20,058 nt of DNA from an uncultured Azospirillum sp. Lineage in GTDB: Bacteria; Pseudomonadota; Alphaproteobacteria; RF32; CAG-239. Below, in pieces: positions 7,507 through 13,507 of this stretch. How positions within the stretch are numbered: the first letter of the stretch is position 1; the number at the start of each line of letters is the position of its first letter. The translations under genes were made by a program, and so were the position numbers. The stretch is from assembly GCA_900542055.1 (NCBI GenBank), contig UQMA01000027.1, forward strand, positions 1 to 20,058, read 5' to 3'. The notes beneath the pieces were generated by a model that was not told the DNA's origin, made no database searches, and saw nothing but the letters and a program-made list of their open reading frames with translations.

Positions 7507-9330
7507 ATGGGCATCAGGATTTTACCGAATACGCTTGTTAACCAAATAGCGGCCGGAGAAGTAATCGAACGACCTGCTTCAGTGGTGAAAGAATTGGTTG
7601 AAAATGCTATTGATGCCGGTGCTGCGTCCATAGAAGTTACGTTGGTTGATGGCGGAAAAAGTCTTATATCCGTCAGCGACAACGGGAAAGGAATGGACAA
7701 ACAGGATTTGCCTTTGGCTATTGAGCGACATGCAACTTCAAAATTACCCGATAATGATTTGTTTCATATACATTATATGGGGTTTCGCGGAGAGGCTTTG
7801 CCTTCCATAGCTTCTGTTGCCAAATTGTCTATTGTTTCCCGCACAGAAAAAAGCGAAAATGCTTGGAAAATAGAAGTTTTCGGCGGAGAGATAAAATCAC
7901 CGGTTCCGGTTGCCGCCAATTACGGAACAAAAGTTGAAGTTAGAGATTTGTTTTATGCTACTCCCGCCCGTCTGAAATTTTTAAAAACAGGCGCGGGAGA
8001 AACGGCGCAGTGCGTTGATATATTAAACCGAATAGCTTTAGCCAATCCTCAAGTGTCGTTTTCTTTGTTTGATGACAAAAAGAAAAAAATCAGCCTAAAC
8101 GGAAGACAAGGCGATTTGTTTGACAGCAGGCTTAAACGTATCAGCGATGTTTTGGGACGCGATTTCGGCGATAATTCACTGCTAATCGATGCAAACCGAA
8201 ATGATTTGAAAATCAGCGGTTTTGTAAGCCTGCCGACATACAGCAAAGCCAACACTCTTTCACAGTATTTGTTTGTAAACAATCGTCCGGTGCGTGACAA
8301 ACTGCTGTTGGGAGCACTTAAAGCTGCTTATCAAGGAGTGTTGGAATTGGGGCGTTATCCGGTTTGTGCTTTGTTTTTTGATGTTAATCCCGAATTAGTT
8401 GATGTTAATGTTCATCCGACAAAAGCCGAAGTTCGTTTTTATGATGGAAATGCGGTGCGGGGATTGTTAATCAGCGCTGTGCGCAATGCTTTGATGCGCG
8501 GAAGTATGCAAACGGCGCAAACCGCTGATTTTTCTCAAATAGTAAATAATGATTCAGCGGAAGAAAATATTCCTGATACTGTTTTTTTACATGAAAATGC
8601 AACAATCTCCAGACCGTTTTTAACGCCGTTTCGTCCGCCGTTACCACGAAAAATTTTAGCAGATGATGTCGATTTTCCTGAACTTAAAAATTCTTTTTCG
8701 GTTAAAACTGAAGATATTTCGGCAGAAGATGCAGTCAATCAACAGCCTGTCGGTTTTTTAGGAATGGCAAAAGCTCAGTTTCATAATACTTACATTATTT
8801 CGCAAACTGAAGACAGTGTGATTATCATTGATCAACATGCGGCTCATGAGCGGATTGTAATGGAAAGATTCAAAGCTAATATGGCATCTGAGCAACAACC
8901 TCAAACGCAATTGCTGCTTATTCCAGAGGTTGTTGATTTAAGTTTGTCCGAGAAAACAGCTTTATTGGAAAACTGCGAAGAGTTGAAAAAAACGGGAATG
9001 ATTATTGAGGAGTTCGGCATGACAGCGGTTATTGTGCGTGAAATTCCGGCGTTAATTAACGGCTGCGATATTAAAAATCTGGTTAAGAGTTTGGCTGAAC
9101 AGATTCTGGAATGGGGAAAAGATTTTGCCTTGGAAGATAAAATAAACCATATTTGCGCGACTATGGCTTGTCATGGTTCGGTTAGAGCAGGGCGCAGTTT
9201 GAATGTGGCTGAAATGAATGAACTTTTGCGTGAAATGGAAAACACACCGCACTCCGGACAATGCAACCATGGCCGTCCGACTTATATTGAGTTAAAATTA
9301 AAAGATATTGATAAATTATTTCATCGATAG
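7507..9330 (+). CDS. mutL: DNA mismatch repair protein MutL
   Basis: A 607-residue mismatch repair ATPase that links MutS recognition to strand removal. The N-terminal GHKL ATPase shows VENAIDAGA (Asn33), DNGKGM (58-63), RHATSKL and GFRGEAL (92-98). After a variable linker (about 330-410) the C-terminal dimerisation domain carries DQHAAHE...E (442-453). This is the metal-binding endonuclease motif of MutL proteins from organisms without MutH. ACHGSVRAG and CNHGRP complete the nuclease site. The protein should therefore nick DNA itself. It starts 14 bases after pgi with GAGG as a weak ribosome site and ends the long operon. mutS is not in the window. Confidence 0.96.
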   Translation: MGIRILPNTLVNQIAAGEVIERPASVVKELVENAIDAGAASIEVTLVDGGKSLISVSDNGKGMDKQDLPLAIERHATSKLPDNDLFHIHYMGFRGEALPSIASVAKLSIVSRTEKSENAWKIEVFGGEIKSPVPVAANYGTKVEVRDLFYATPARLKFLKTGAGETAQCVDILNRIALANPQVSFSLFDDKKKKISLNGRQGDLFDSRLKRISDVLGRDFGDNSLLIDANRNDLKISGFVSLPTYSKANTLSQYLFVNNRPVRDKLLLGALKAAYQGVLELGRYPVCALFFDVNPELVDVNVHPTKAEVRFYDGNAVRGLLISAVRNALMRGSMQTAQTADFSQIVNNDSAEENIPDTVFLHENATISRPFLTPFRPPLPRKILADDVDFPELKNSFSVKTEDISAEDAVNQQPVGFLGMAKAQFHNTYIISQTEDSVIIIDQHAAHERIVMERFKANMASEQQPQTQLLLIPEVVDLSLSEKTALLENCEELKKTGMIIEEFGMTAVIVREIPALINGCDIKNLVKSLAEQILEWGKDFALEDKINHICATMACHGSVRAGRSLNVAEMNELLREMENTPHSGQCNHGRPTYIELKLKDIDKLFHR

Positions 9331-9341
9331 CATTTTTTAAC

Positions 9342-9370
9342 TTGACAGAGGAATTTATATTTTGTAAACA
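9342..9370 (+). promoter_or_regulatory. Probable tRNA-His promoter
   Basis: A consensus TTGACA at 9342-9347 is followed after 17 bases by TAAACA (9365-9370), a weak -10. The start would fall about five bases before the tRNA. Confidence 0.45.
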
Positions 9371-9380
9371 TACATCCGAT

Positions 9381-9458
9381 GGCGAAAGTAGCTCAGTTGG
9401 TTAGAGTGTCGGTTTGTGGTACCGAATGTCGTGAGTTCGAGTCTCATCTTTCGCCCCA
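9381..9458 (+). tRNA. tRNA-His (anticodon GTG)
   Basis: The anticodon loop TTGTGGT (9414-9420) between TCGGT and ACCGA gives anticodon GTG at 9416-9418. The acceptor GCGAAAG (9382-9388) pairs with CTTTCGC (9448-9454). An encoded extra G at 9381 faces discriminator C at 9455, the G-1:C73 pair special to bacterial tRNA-His. An encoded CCA closes at 9456-9458. Confidence 0.95.
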
Positions 9459-9463
9459 ATAAG

Positions 9464-9492
9464 AAAAGCCGCTTGCAAAAGCGGTTTTTTTT
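9464..9492 (+). terminator. Intrinsic terminator after tRNA-His
   Basis: CCGCTT (9469-9474) pairs with AAGCGG (9479-9484) across a GCAA tetraloop, followed by eight T (9485-9492). It separates tRNA-His from tRNA-Gly transcription. Confidence 0.88.
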
Positions 9493-9598
9493 ATTGGAAA
9501 AAAGGCAAGTGGTATCCAACTTTCAAGAGCCGAGGTATAAACTTTAACTTTTATTAAATGAGTATTATCAAAAATTGTTGAAAGTAAATTTTTTTTTA
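9493..9598. other. Intergenic spacer without recognised features
   Basis: AT-rich spacer between the tRNA-His terminator and the tRNA-Gly promoter. The only open frames crossing it are short, have no ribosome site and run antisense to the tRNA transcripts. Confidence 0.5.
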
Positions 9599-9628
9599 TT
9601 GATTTTAGTTCCTTTTGATATATACAAT
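9599..9628 (+). promoter_or_regulatory. Probable tRNA-Gly promoter
   Basis: TTGATT at 9599-9604 and TACAAT at 9623-9628 are 18 bases apart. Transcription would start roughly eight bases before the tRNA. No other promoter is evident before the gene at 9740. Confidence 0.45.
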
Positions 9629-9642
9629 CCACCTTGTTCTAA

Positions 9643-9716
9643 GCGAGTATAATTCAATGGTAGAATGAGAGCTTCCCAAGCTTTAAATGCGGGTTCGATT
9701 CCCGTTACTCGCTCCA
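9643..9716 (+). tRNA. tRNA-Gly (anticodon CCC)
   Basis: GCGAGTA (9643-9649) pairs with TACTCGC (9706-9712), followed by discriminator T and encoded CCA (9714-9716). The anticodon loop TTCCCAA contains CCC at 9675-9677, reading GGG. GGTTCGATTCC is a normal T arm. The gene is 74 bases long and only 23 bases separate it from the next start codon. Confidence 0.95.
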
Positions 9717-9739
9717 TCTTTGTACTAAGAGTGCTCAAT

Positions 9740-10057
9740 ATGAAAAAATTGTTTATTTTGTTTGTTGCTGCCGGCTGCTTGACCGCATTTCAGACTAATG
9801 CTGCTTCTTTGACAGAAGTTGCGCAATCTGCTCAGCATTCTGTTGACAGCGCGGCATCTTCAGTTGATACGGCTATCGGAAATGTTTTGGATATAGCAAA
9901 TCAGAAAAAAGCTGATATGGAAAATAAAAAAGCCGAAATAGAAAAGGCTCAGCAGAAAAAAGAAGCTGAAGCAGCAGCTAAAAAAGCCGAACGCGAAAAA
10001 GCTGTTGAAGATACAAAGAACAGTTTAAACAATCTTAAAAATGCTTTTACAAAATAA
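9740..10057 (+). CDS. Small exported Ala/Lys/Glu-rich coiled-coil protein
   Basis: A 105-residue protein I cannot assign to a named family. A signal peptide (about 1-21: MKK, hydrophobic run, then TNA-ASL) predicts export by signal peptidase I. The VAAGC stretch inside the hydrophobic part is a poor lipobox, so a lipoprotein is less likely. The mature part starts with Ser/Ala-rich sequence. From about residue 50 it is a charged helix of Lys, Glu and Ala with few hydrophobics, likely a coiled coil. The frame stays open back into tRNA-Gly, but ATG 9740 is preceded by AAGAG at eight bases and begins the signal peptide. With no terminator after tRNA-Gly the two probably share a transcript. Confidence 0.75.
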   Translation: MKKLFILFVAAGCLTAFQTNAASLTEVAQSAQHSVDSAASSVDTAIGNVLDIANQKKADMENKKAEIEKAQQKKEAEAAAKKAEREKAVEDTKNSLNNLKNAFTK

Positions 10058-10075
10058 AATTGTTTGGTTTTGATT

Positions 10076-10112
10076 AAAAATGCCGTCTGCAGATTAATGC
10101 GACGGCATTTTT
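10076..10112 (+). terminator. Terminator after the exported coiled-coil gene
   Basis: TGCCGTC (10081-10087) pairs with GACGGCA (10101-10107), extended by A and T tracts on both sides. It should end + strand transcription and, by symmetry, could work in both directions. Confidence 0.85.
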
Positions 10113-10137
10113 AATACATTTTTTTTAGTGAAAAAAG

Positions 10138-10189
10138 TTGACAAAATATAATTACTTTGTGTATACTGACTTTATAAAAAAATTATTAA
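10138..10189 (+). promoter_or_regulatory. Promoter module A of the accessory islet
   Basis: TTGACA (10138-10143), 18-base spacer, TATACT (10162-10167). ATTATTAA follows at 10182-10189, 44 bases from the start of TTGACA. The remaining leader to ATG 10212 is almost pure A/T and has no Shine-Dalgarno sequence. The same layout recurs before 10693 and 13030. Confidence 0.65.
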
Positions 10190-10211
10190 CAAAAATAAAA
10201 AATATATAATT

Positions 10212-10559
10212 ATGAAAAAGATTGTTATCATCAAGACTGTGAACATGGTAAACAACGTAGACAACCGTCCTAACACCTATCTCAATCAGGAGAATAGAGT
10301 ATGCGAAGACGGAGTATTCACAGAGCAACTTGTTTCTACACAGGCTGCAGTTGAAGAAGATGGTGTTTGCCGCGACCTTCGTACCAATCAGCTGATTGAC
10401 ACAAAGGGAAAACGAGTAGAGCGCGCCCAGCCTGGAACTGTTTTCAGCTATCCAGATGGTTACAAAGCTTTAGTCACCCGTTTTTGCAACGGTAAAGTTG
10501 CGGTTTTGACCACGTTTGTTGTCTCTGCCGCTTCAATGCACATTGTTAATGTGATGTAA
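10212..10559 (+). CDS. Unknown 115-residue protein with RDLRT / GTVF-YPDG motif (copy 1)
   Basis: I do not recognise this protein. It has no signal peptide or membrane segment and is probably cytosolic. Residues about 53-95 (DG-x-CRDLRT ... RAQPGTVFSYPDG ... TRF) align without doubt to the protein at 13030-13410, so the two are paralogues in one islet. A short hydrophobic basic N-terminal strand (KKIVIIKTV) and the Pro-Gly turns suggest a compact beta-rich fold. Codon use includes AAG, CTC and CGC more than in the housekeeping neighbours. It has its own TTGACA promoter and its own strong terminator, so it is a single-gene unit. The leader lacks a ribosome site. Coding status is supported by the paralogue. 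Confidence 0.75.
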   Translation: MKKIVIIKTVNMVNNVDNRPNTYLNQENRVCEDGVFTEQLVSTQAAVEEDGVCRDLRTNQLIDTKGKRVERAQPGTVFSYPDGYKALVTRFCNGKVAVLTTFVVSAASMHIVNVM

Positions 10560-10576
10560 GCGAAAAAGCAATCCCG

Positions 10577-10609
10577 AAAAGGTCTCTTCAAAAAAGAGAC
10601 CTTTTTTTT
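10577..10609 (+). terminator. Terminator of islet gene copy 1
   Basis: AAGGTCTCTT (10579-10588) pairs perfectly with AAGAGACCTT (10594-10603) and runs into a T tract ending at 10609. Confidence 0.92.
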
Positions 10610-10620
10610 GTGAAAAAATG

Positions 10621-10673
10621 TTGACAAAAAATATAAAAAATGTGACTATGCAAAACAATCAATTAATTATTAA
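10621..10673 (+). promoter_or_regulatory. Promoter module B of the accessory islet
   Basis: TTGACA (10621-10626) begins 12 bases after the preceding T tract. A -10 is weak (GACTAT, 10644-10649, at 17 bases). ATTATTAA lies at 10666-10673, 45 bases from the start of TTGACA, as in the other two modules. The leader to ATG 10693 has no Shine-Dalgarno sequence. Confidence 0.55.
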
Positions 10674-10692
10674 CATAATAAATTATTAGTGT

Positions 10693-11313
10693 ATGAAAAA
10701 AGAAGCAATTGTTTTGGTTGGTAACAAGAAAAGCGCACCTTCGTCTTCTTTTGCTGTTTTTGAAACCATTAATTCATGGGCAACACTGAAGGAAATTAAG
10801 GTTATACCAAACGGTCATTATTTTGCCGTTCTCGTTGTCAACGGTAATCCTGACATTCGTCCGGATTTGTTTGTACAGGGATACAGACCGCATTCATCCT
10901 GTCGAGTTATTCATACCGATCGCCGCCGTTATGGCGAGTTTGTTCGCAATGCTAGACCTGAATTTAAGGATGATGTTATCTTCTACGATTCTCAATTGTA
11001 TCAGATTAAGGGCGATCTTGAAGTCGAACTTATTCTGAAAAGCGGTGAAAGTCAAAATGCTGACGAGATGCAAAAACTTGCACAGCGTATTTGTAACGAT
11101 CACGGCTATATTCAACTCGAGCCATTGGAAACGTATGAGTATGCTTGTCCTGTTTCGGTCGGCTATTTTTTGGCTGGTCGTAAGTACCACATTAGAGCAA
11201 CGCTGGTTGGTAAGGTGAATGAACTCTCAATGGAGAAAAAGCTCCTTATTTTTGAGTATGAAACCGGCATACCAGCGCTTGTTGAGTACCAATCTGATTG
11301 TTTAACACGTTAA
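10693..11313 (+). CDS. Unknown 206-residue protein of the accessory islet
   Basis: I recognise no family. The protein has no signal peptide and no membrane segment. It seems to consist of a mixed alpha/beta N-terminal half (about 1-100) with a basic stretch HTDRRRYGEFVRNARPEF. A second half (about 108-206) contains a short helix (NADEMQKLAQRICNDHGY) between strands. It lacks the RDLRT/GTVF motif of the two flanking small proteins but shares their promoter layout and absence of a ribosome site. Expression therefore probably follows the same signal. Codon use resembles the paralogous pair more than the very AT-rich gene downstream. A possible 41-residue gene follows after 12 bases before the next terminator. 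Confidence 0.7.
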   Translation: MKKEAIVLVGNKKSAPSSSFAVFETINSWATLKEIKVIPNGHYFAVLVVNGNPDIRPDLFVQGYRPHSSCRVIHTDRRRYGEFVRNARPEFKDDVIFYDSQLYQIKGDLEVELILKSGESQNADEMQKLAQRICNDHGYIQLEPLETYEYACPVSVGYFLAGRKYHIRATLVGKVNELSMEKKLLIFEYETGIPALVEYQSDCLTR

Positions 11314-11325
11314 TTTCTTAGCATT

Positions 11326-11451
11326 ATGTACAAGACTTTAGCATTACGCATGTTACGTAAGTTTAAGAGAATTATTATCTTTTTGAGTGAGGCGGTTACA
11401 GATTTTTTTGTTCCGCCAAAAGCACGAAAGATTTTTCGCTCTGACTACTAA
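11326..11451 (+). CDS. Possible 41-residue basic protein
   Basis: An ATG-initiated frame of 41 residues lies 12 bases after the previous stop and ends 13 bases before a strong terminator. It thus fills the 3' end of that transcript. It is rich in Lys and Arg around a hydrophobic patch (RIIIFL) and ends PPKARKIFRSDY. There is no ribosome site, like its neighbours, so translation would depend on coupling or an AT-rich leader. It could be a small membrane-associated protein or merely 3' untranslated sequence; position and length are the only support. Confidence 0.35.
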   Translation: MYKTLALRMLRKFKRIIIFLSEAVTDFFVPPKARKIFRSDY

Positions 11452-11464
11452 GTAACTGCAAAGT

Positions 11465-11496
11465 AAAGCGCCTTTCTCTTGAAAGGTGCTTTTTTT
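11465..11496 (+). terminator. Terminator of the 10693 transcript
   Basis: AGCGCCTTTC (11467-11476) pairs with GAAAGGTGCT (11481-11490), one G-T pair included, across a TCTT loop. Seven T end the structure. Confidence 0.9.
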
Positions 11497-11534
11497 AAAA
11501 AAAAGCTATTTATAAAAACATATAGACAAAAAAA

Positions 11535-11562
11535 TTGATTTTTTTAAAAAAACTTGTATGAT
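11535..11562 (+). promoter_or_regulatory. Probable promoter of the RelA/SpoT-like gene
   Basis: TTGATT (11535-11540), 16-base spacer, TATGAT (11557-11562). It lacks the ATTATTAA element of the three sister modules. AAGG at 11582-11585 can serve as a ribosome site for ATG 11597. Confidence 0.5.
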
Positions 11563-11596
11563 ATAAATATATTATATTTTACAAGGTTAACAAAAA

Positions 11597-12952
11597 ATGC
11601 AAAATACAGCAAACAAAACTGAAAATGTATCTTTGGTTCTAAATATTGAAGAAGATATTAAAATTCCTCAAGATACAGTAGATGACAGAAAAAATATTAT
11701 TGATACTGGAAATAGTAGAAAAATTAGAAATTATGGTCGTCCTAAGTTGGATTTAACCATTGAAGAAATAAAATTAAACCAAAAAAAACTCGATGAAGAA
11801 AATCTAAAAGTTATTAACAAAAGCTTTGCTGATGGGCAAATTGACGCAGAAACCAGAGAATATTTAATAAAATACTATACTGATGGTAACAAAATTTATG
11901 AAGAATTTAAAAAAAGTTTGAATGGGTTGCTTGGTGGACAACCTAAATCTATTCATTATATCAATTTATTAACTGGAAAAGTAGATAACGAAACTCCTTA
12001 TTTTGACGAACACGTCAGTCCTCAAAATACTATGATGTATGAATATGAAATTAATGCTCCTTGGCGTTTAGAAAATCAAATTCCGGCAGCAAAGGGAGAA
12101 AAAATTCTTATAAAAGTCATTATGCCAAAGATGAAAAGTATTGAACGTGTTTTAGAAAAAGTTCGAAAAGGTGGAAAATATGATCTGGAACGTCAAGAAG
12201 AACTGAAAAAGCAGTCTATGGGTAAGAGTGTTGACAAAGCTAAGTTACGCACTCCCTTGCAAAAGCTTAAAGATGTTTTGCGTTGTACAATATTAGCTCC
12301 GAGGTATGATGATGTTTTGGCGCTTTATAACTATGGTTTAGATACACAAAGAACAATCAAAAGTTCTAGACCGAGCAAATATTTGGATAATGATGTAAAA
12401 CACGCAGCTGATTTTTTTAAAAATATAAAAAATTATCGAGATATGAAAACGTATCTTCGTGTTGATGATAGTAATGGGAACAGGATGTTTGGCGAAATAC
12501 AATATAAAACCGAAGTTCAGTTTTTTATGGCCGACATTAAAACTCACTTAGAATACGAAAAAGCTCGTAAATATCAGCAAATGTTTTATGATACAATGTT
12601 GAAAGGTGATAAAAAGCTTCTTAATTCAAAAATATATATGTGTTTGCTCAATATTCAAAAATTAAACAGCAATTCTTTTGAACGCTACAACATGTTGGTT
12701 TTGCAAGATATGAGAAAAATGGAAGATCAGCTGAAAGCCAGCGGTTGCCTTGCAGATGCAGACGGAACTTATCCCCTATGTCGAAAATTGTTGGACAAAA
12801 ATTTGTTGGTGCGCTCATCAAGAGCGTTGACCGATGATTCTTTTTCAACGTATCCTGCGTGGGTAAAAGATGTTTATCGTCGATATTATCAAAATGTTGA
12901 TGCAAAATATTTAGTTGATTTAAGAAAAAATAGAATGATGCAAAAAAATTAG
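11597..12952 (+). CDS. Protein with a degenerate RelA/SpoT-like nucleotidyltransferase fold
   Basis: A 451-residue protein, clearly more AT-rich than its neighbours and without signal peptide or membrane segment. Residues about 165-330 follow the RelA/SpoT synthetase pattern. KMKSIERVLEKV (178-189) corresponds to the R-x-K-S...S...K entry. LKDVLRCTI (224-232) supplies the Mg-binding aspartate (Asp226) and Arg229. YRDMK (Tyr280) matches the GYxSxH/GYRDxK strand. FGEIQYKT supplies the glutamate (Glu300). H-LEYEKAR (His317) is the closing helix. The acidic residues needed for catalysis are kept, but the usual HPK-NGYQSLHT block is not recognisable and there are no HD, TGS or ACT domains. The N-terminal 150 and C-terminal 110 residues are unassigned. 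It may be a small-alarmone-type synthetase, a pyrophosphokinase toxin or effector, or a binding-only relative. Fold moderately sure; activity inferred. Confidence 0.65.
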   Translation: MQNTANKTENVSLVLNIEEDIKIPQDTVDDRKNIIDTGNSRKIRNYGRPKLDLTIEEIKLNQKKLDEENLKVINKSFADGQIDAETREYLIKYYTDGNKIYEEFKKSLNGLLGGQPKSIHYINLLTGKVDNETPYFDEHVSPQNTMMYEYEINAPWRLENQIPAAKGEKILIKVIMPKMKSIERVLEKVRKGGKYDLERQEELKKQSMGKSVDKAKLRTPLQKLKDVLRCTILAPRYDDVLALYNYGLDTQRTIKSSRPSKYLDNDVKHAADFFKNIKNYRDMKTYLRVDDSNGNRMFGEIQYKTEVQFFMADIKTHLEYEKARKYQQMFYDTMLKGDKKLLNSKIYMCLLNIQKLNSNSFERYNMLVLQDMRKMEDQLKASGCLADADGTYPLCRKLLDKNLLVRSSRALTDDSFSTYPAWVKDVYRRYYQNVDAKYLVDLRKNRMMQKN

Positions 12953-12960
12953 AAAAGATA

Positions 12961-13013
12961 TTGACAAAATAAACAAAATAAGCTATCTTTTTATTCATAG
13001 AAAATATTATTAA
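12961..13013 (+). promoter_or_regulatory. Promoter module C of the accessory islet
   Basis: TTGACA (12961-12966), 17-base spacer, TATCTT (12984-12989), and ATTATTAA (13006-13013) 45 bases from the start of TTGACA. It begins only eight bases after the stop of the RelA/SpoT-like gene. The leader to ATG 13030 has no Shine-Dalgarno sequence. Confidence 0.65.
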
Positions 13014-13029
13014 TTTAAATTATAAAGAC

Positions 13030-13410
13030 ATGAAACAGATTAGCAAAAATGAAAAAATCGTAGTGTTAATAACTTTCTTTCCTCGTTACACAGCACAGAC
13101 ACCTGACTACATGGATTACAAGGCTGAGAACTTAAATGGTGTTCATCCTTGTATTCAGGCTGCTGATGGTTCACTTCGTGACTTGCGCACAAGCGAGCCT
13201 GTTGCAACTCCTGAGAAGAACTTTGTTCTTTGGAGAGCCGGTTCAGGAACTGTTTTTGAGTATCCAGACGGTAAGAAGTTGTTGATTTCGCGCCTGCTCA
13301 ACCTTAGACGCACTACGGTTGTTATCGAGGAAGGTGATAACTTCACTTTCAATCCTTTAAGCATGGTGCTTCACAAAGTGAAGGACCACGTTGCCAAGGA
13401 AGTTGCGTAA
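13030..13410 (+). CDS. Unknown 126-residue protein with RDLRT / GTVF-YPDG motif (copy 2)
   Basis: A paralogue of the protein at 10212-10559 with no recognised function. Shared blocks run from about residue 45 to 88: DG-x-x-RDLRT, a variable Thr/Lys stretch, then G-GTVFEYPDG-K and an Arg-containing strand. Outside them the N- and C-termini differ; this copy ends in a basic helix (HKVKDHVAKEVA). No signal peptide or membrane segment is seen. Lys AAG and Glu GAG codons are used more than in the surrounding housekeeping genes. It has its own TTGACA promoter module and a perfect terminator, and no ribosome site. The conserved core may bind a ligand or partner, the ends may set specificity; that is inference. 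Confidence 0.75.
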   Translation: MKQISKNEKIVVLITFFPRYTAQTPDYMDYKAENLNGVHPCIQAADGSLRDLRTSEPVATPEKNFVLWRAGSGTVFEYPDGKKLLISRLLNLRRTTVVIEEGDNFTFNPLSMVLHKVKDHVAKEVA

Positions 13411-13425
13411 TCATCGTTTATCTAC

Positions 13426-13464
13426 AAAAAAGCTTTCTTTCTTTTTGAAAGAAAGCTTTTTTTT
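13426..13464 (+). terminator. Terminator of islet gene copy 2
   Basis: AGCTTTCTTTC (13431-13441) pairs perfectly with GAAAGAAAGCT (13447-13457) over a five-base T loop. A tracts precede and T tracts follow. It marks the right border of the islet. Confidence 0.92.
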
Positions 13465-13468
13465 ATGC

Positions 13469-13498
13469 TTGATTATCTACTCAAAACGCCTTAACAAT
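13469..13498 (+). promoter_or_regulatory. Weak promoter candidate for recO-parC
   Basis: TTGATT (13469-13474) and TAACAA (13492-13497) are 17 bases apart in the only 43 bases between the islet terminator and recO. The start would fall within a few bases of ATG 13508. Confidence 0.35.
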
Positions 13499-13507
13499 AT
13501 TCATATT

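Noticed and set aside
9665..9739. Start of the exported coiled-coil gene inside tRNA-Gly
   Set aside because: The extension is the tRNA itself; ATG 9740 opens a signal peptide and has its own weak ribosome site.
9643..13464. tRNA-Gly as attachment site of an integrative island
   Set aside because: I found no repeat of the tRNA 3' end to the right and no integrase or recombinase gene, so the islet's mode of arrival is unknown.
13391..13507. Longer recO beginning upstream
   Set aside because: The extension overlaps the end of the preceding gene and its terminator, whereas the family's N-terminus begins at ATG 13508.
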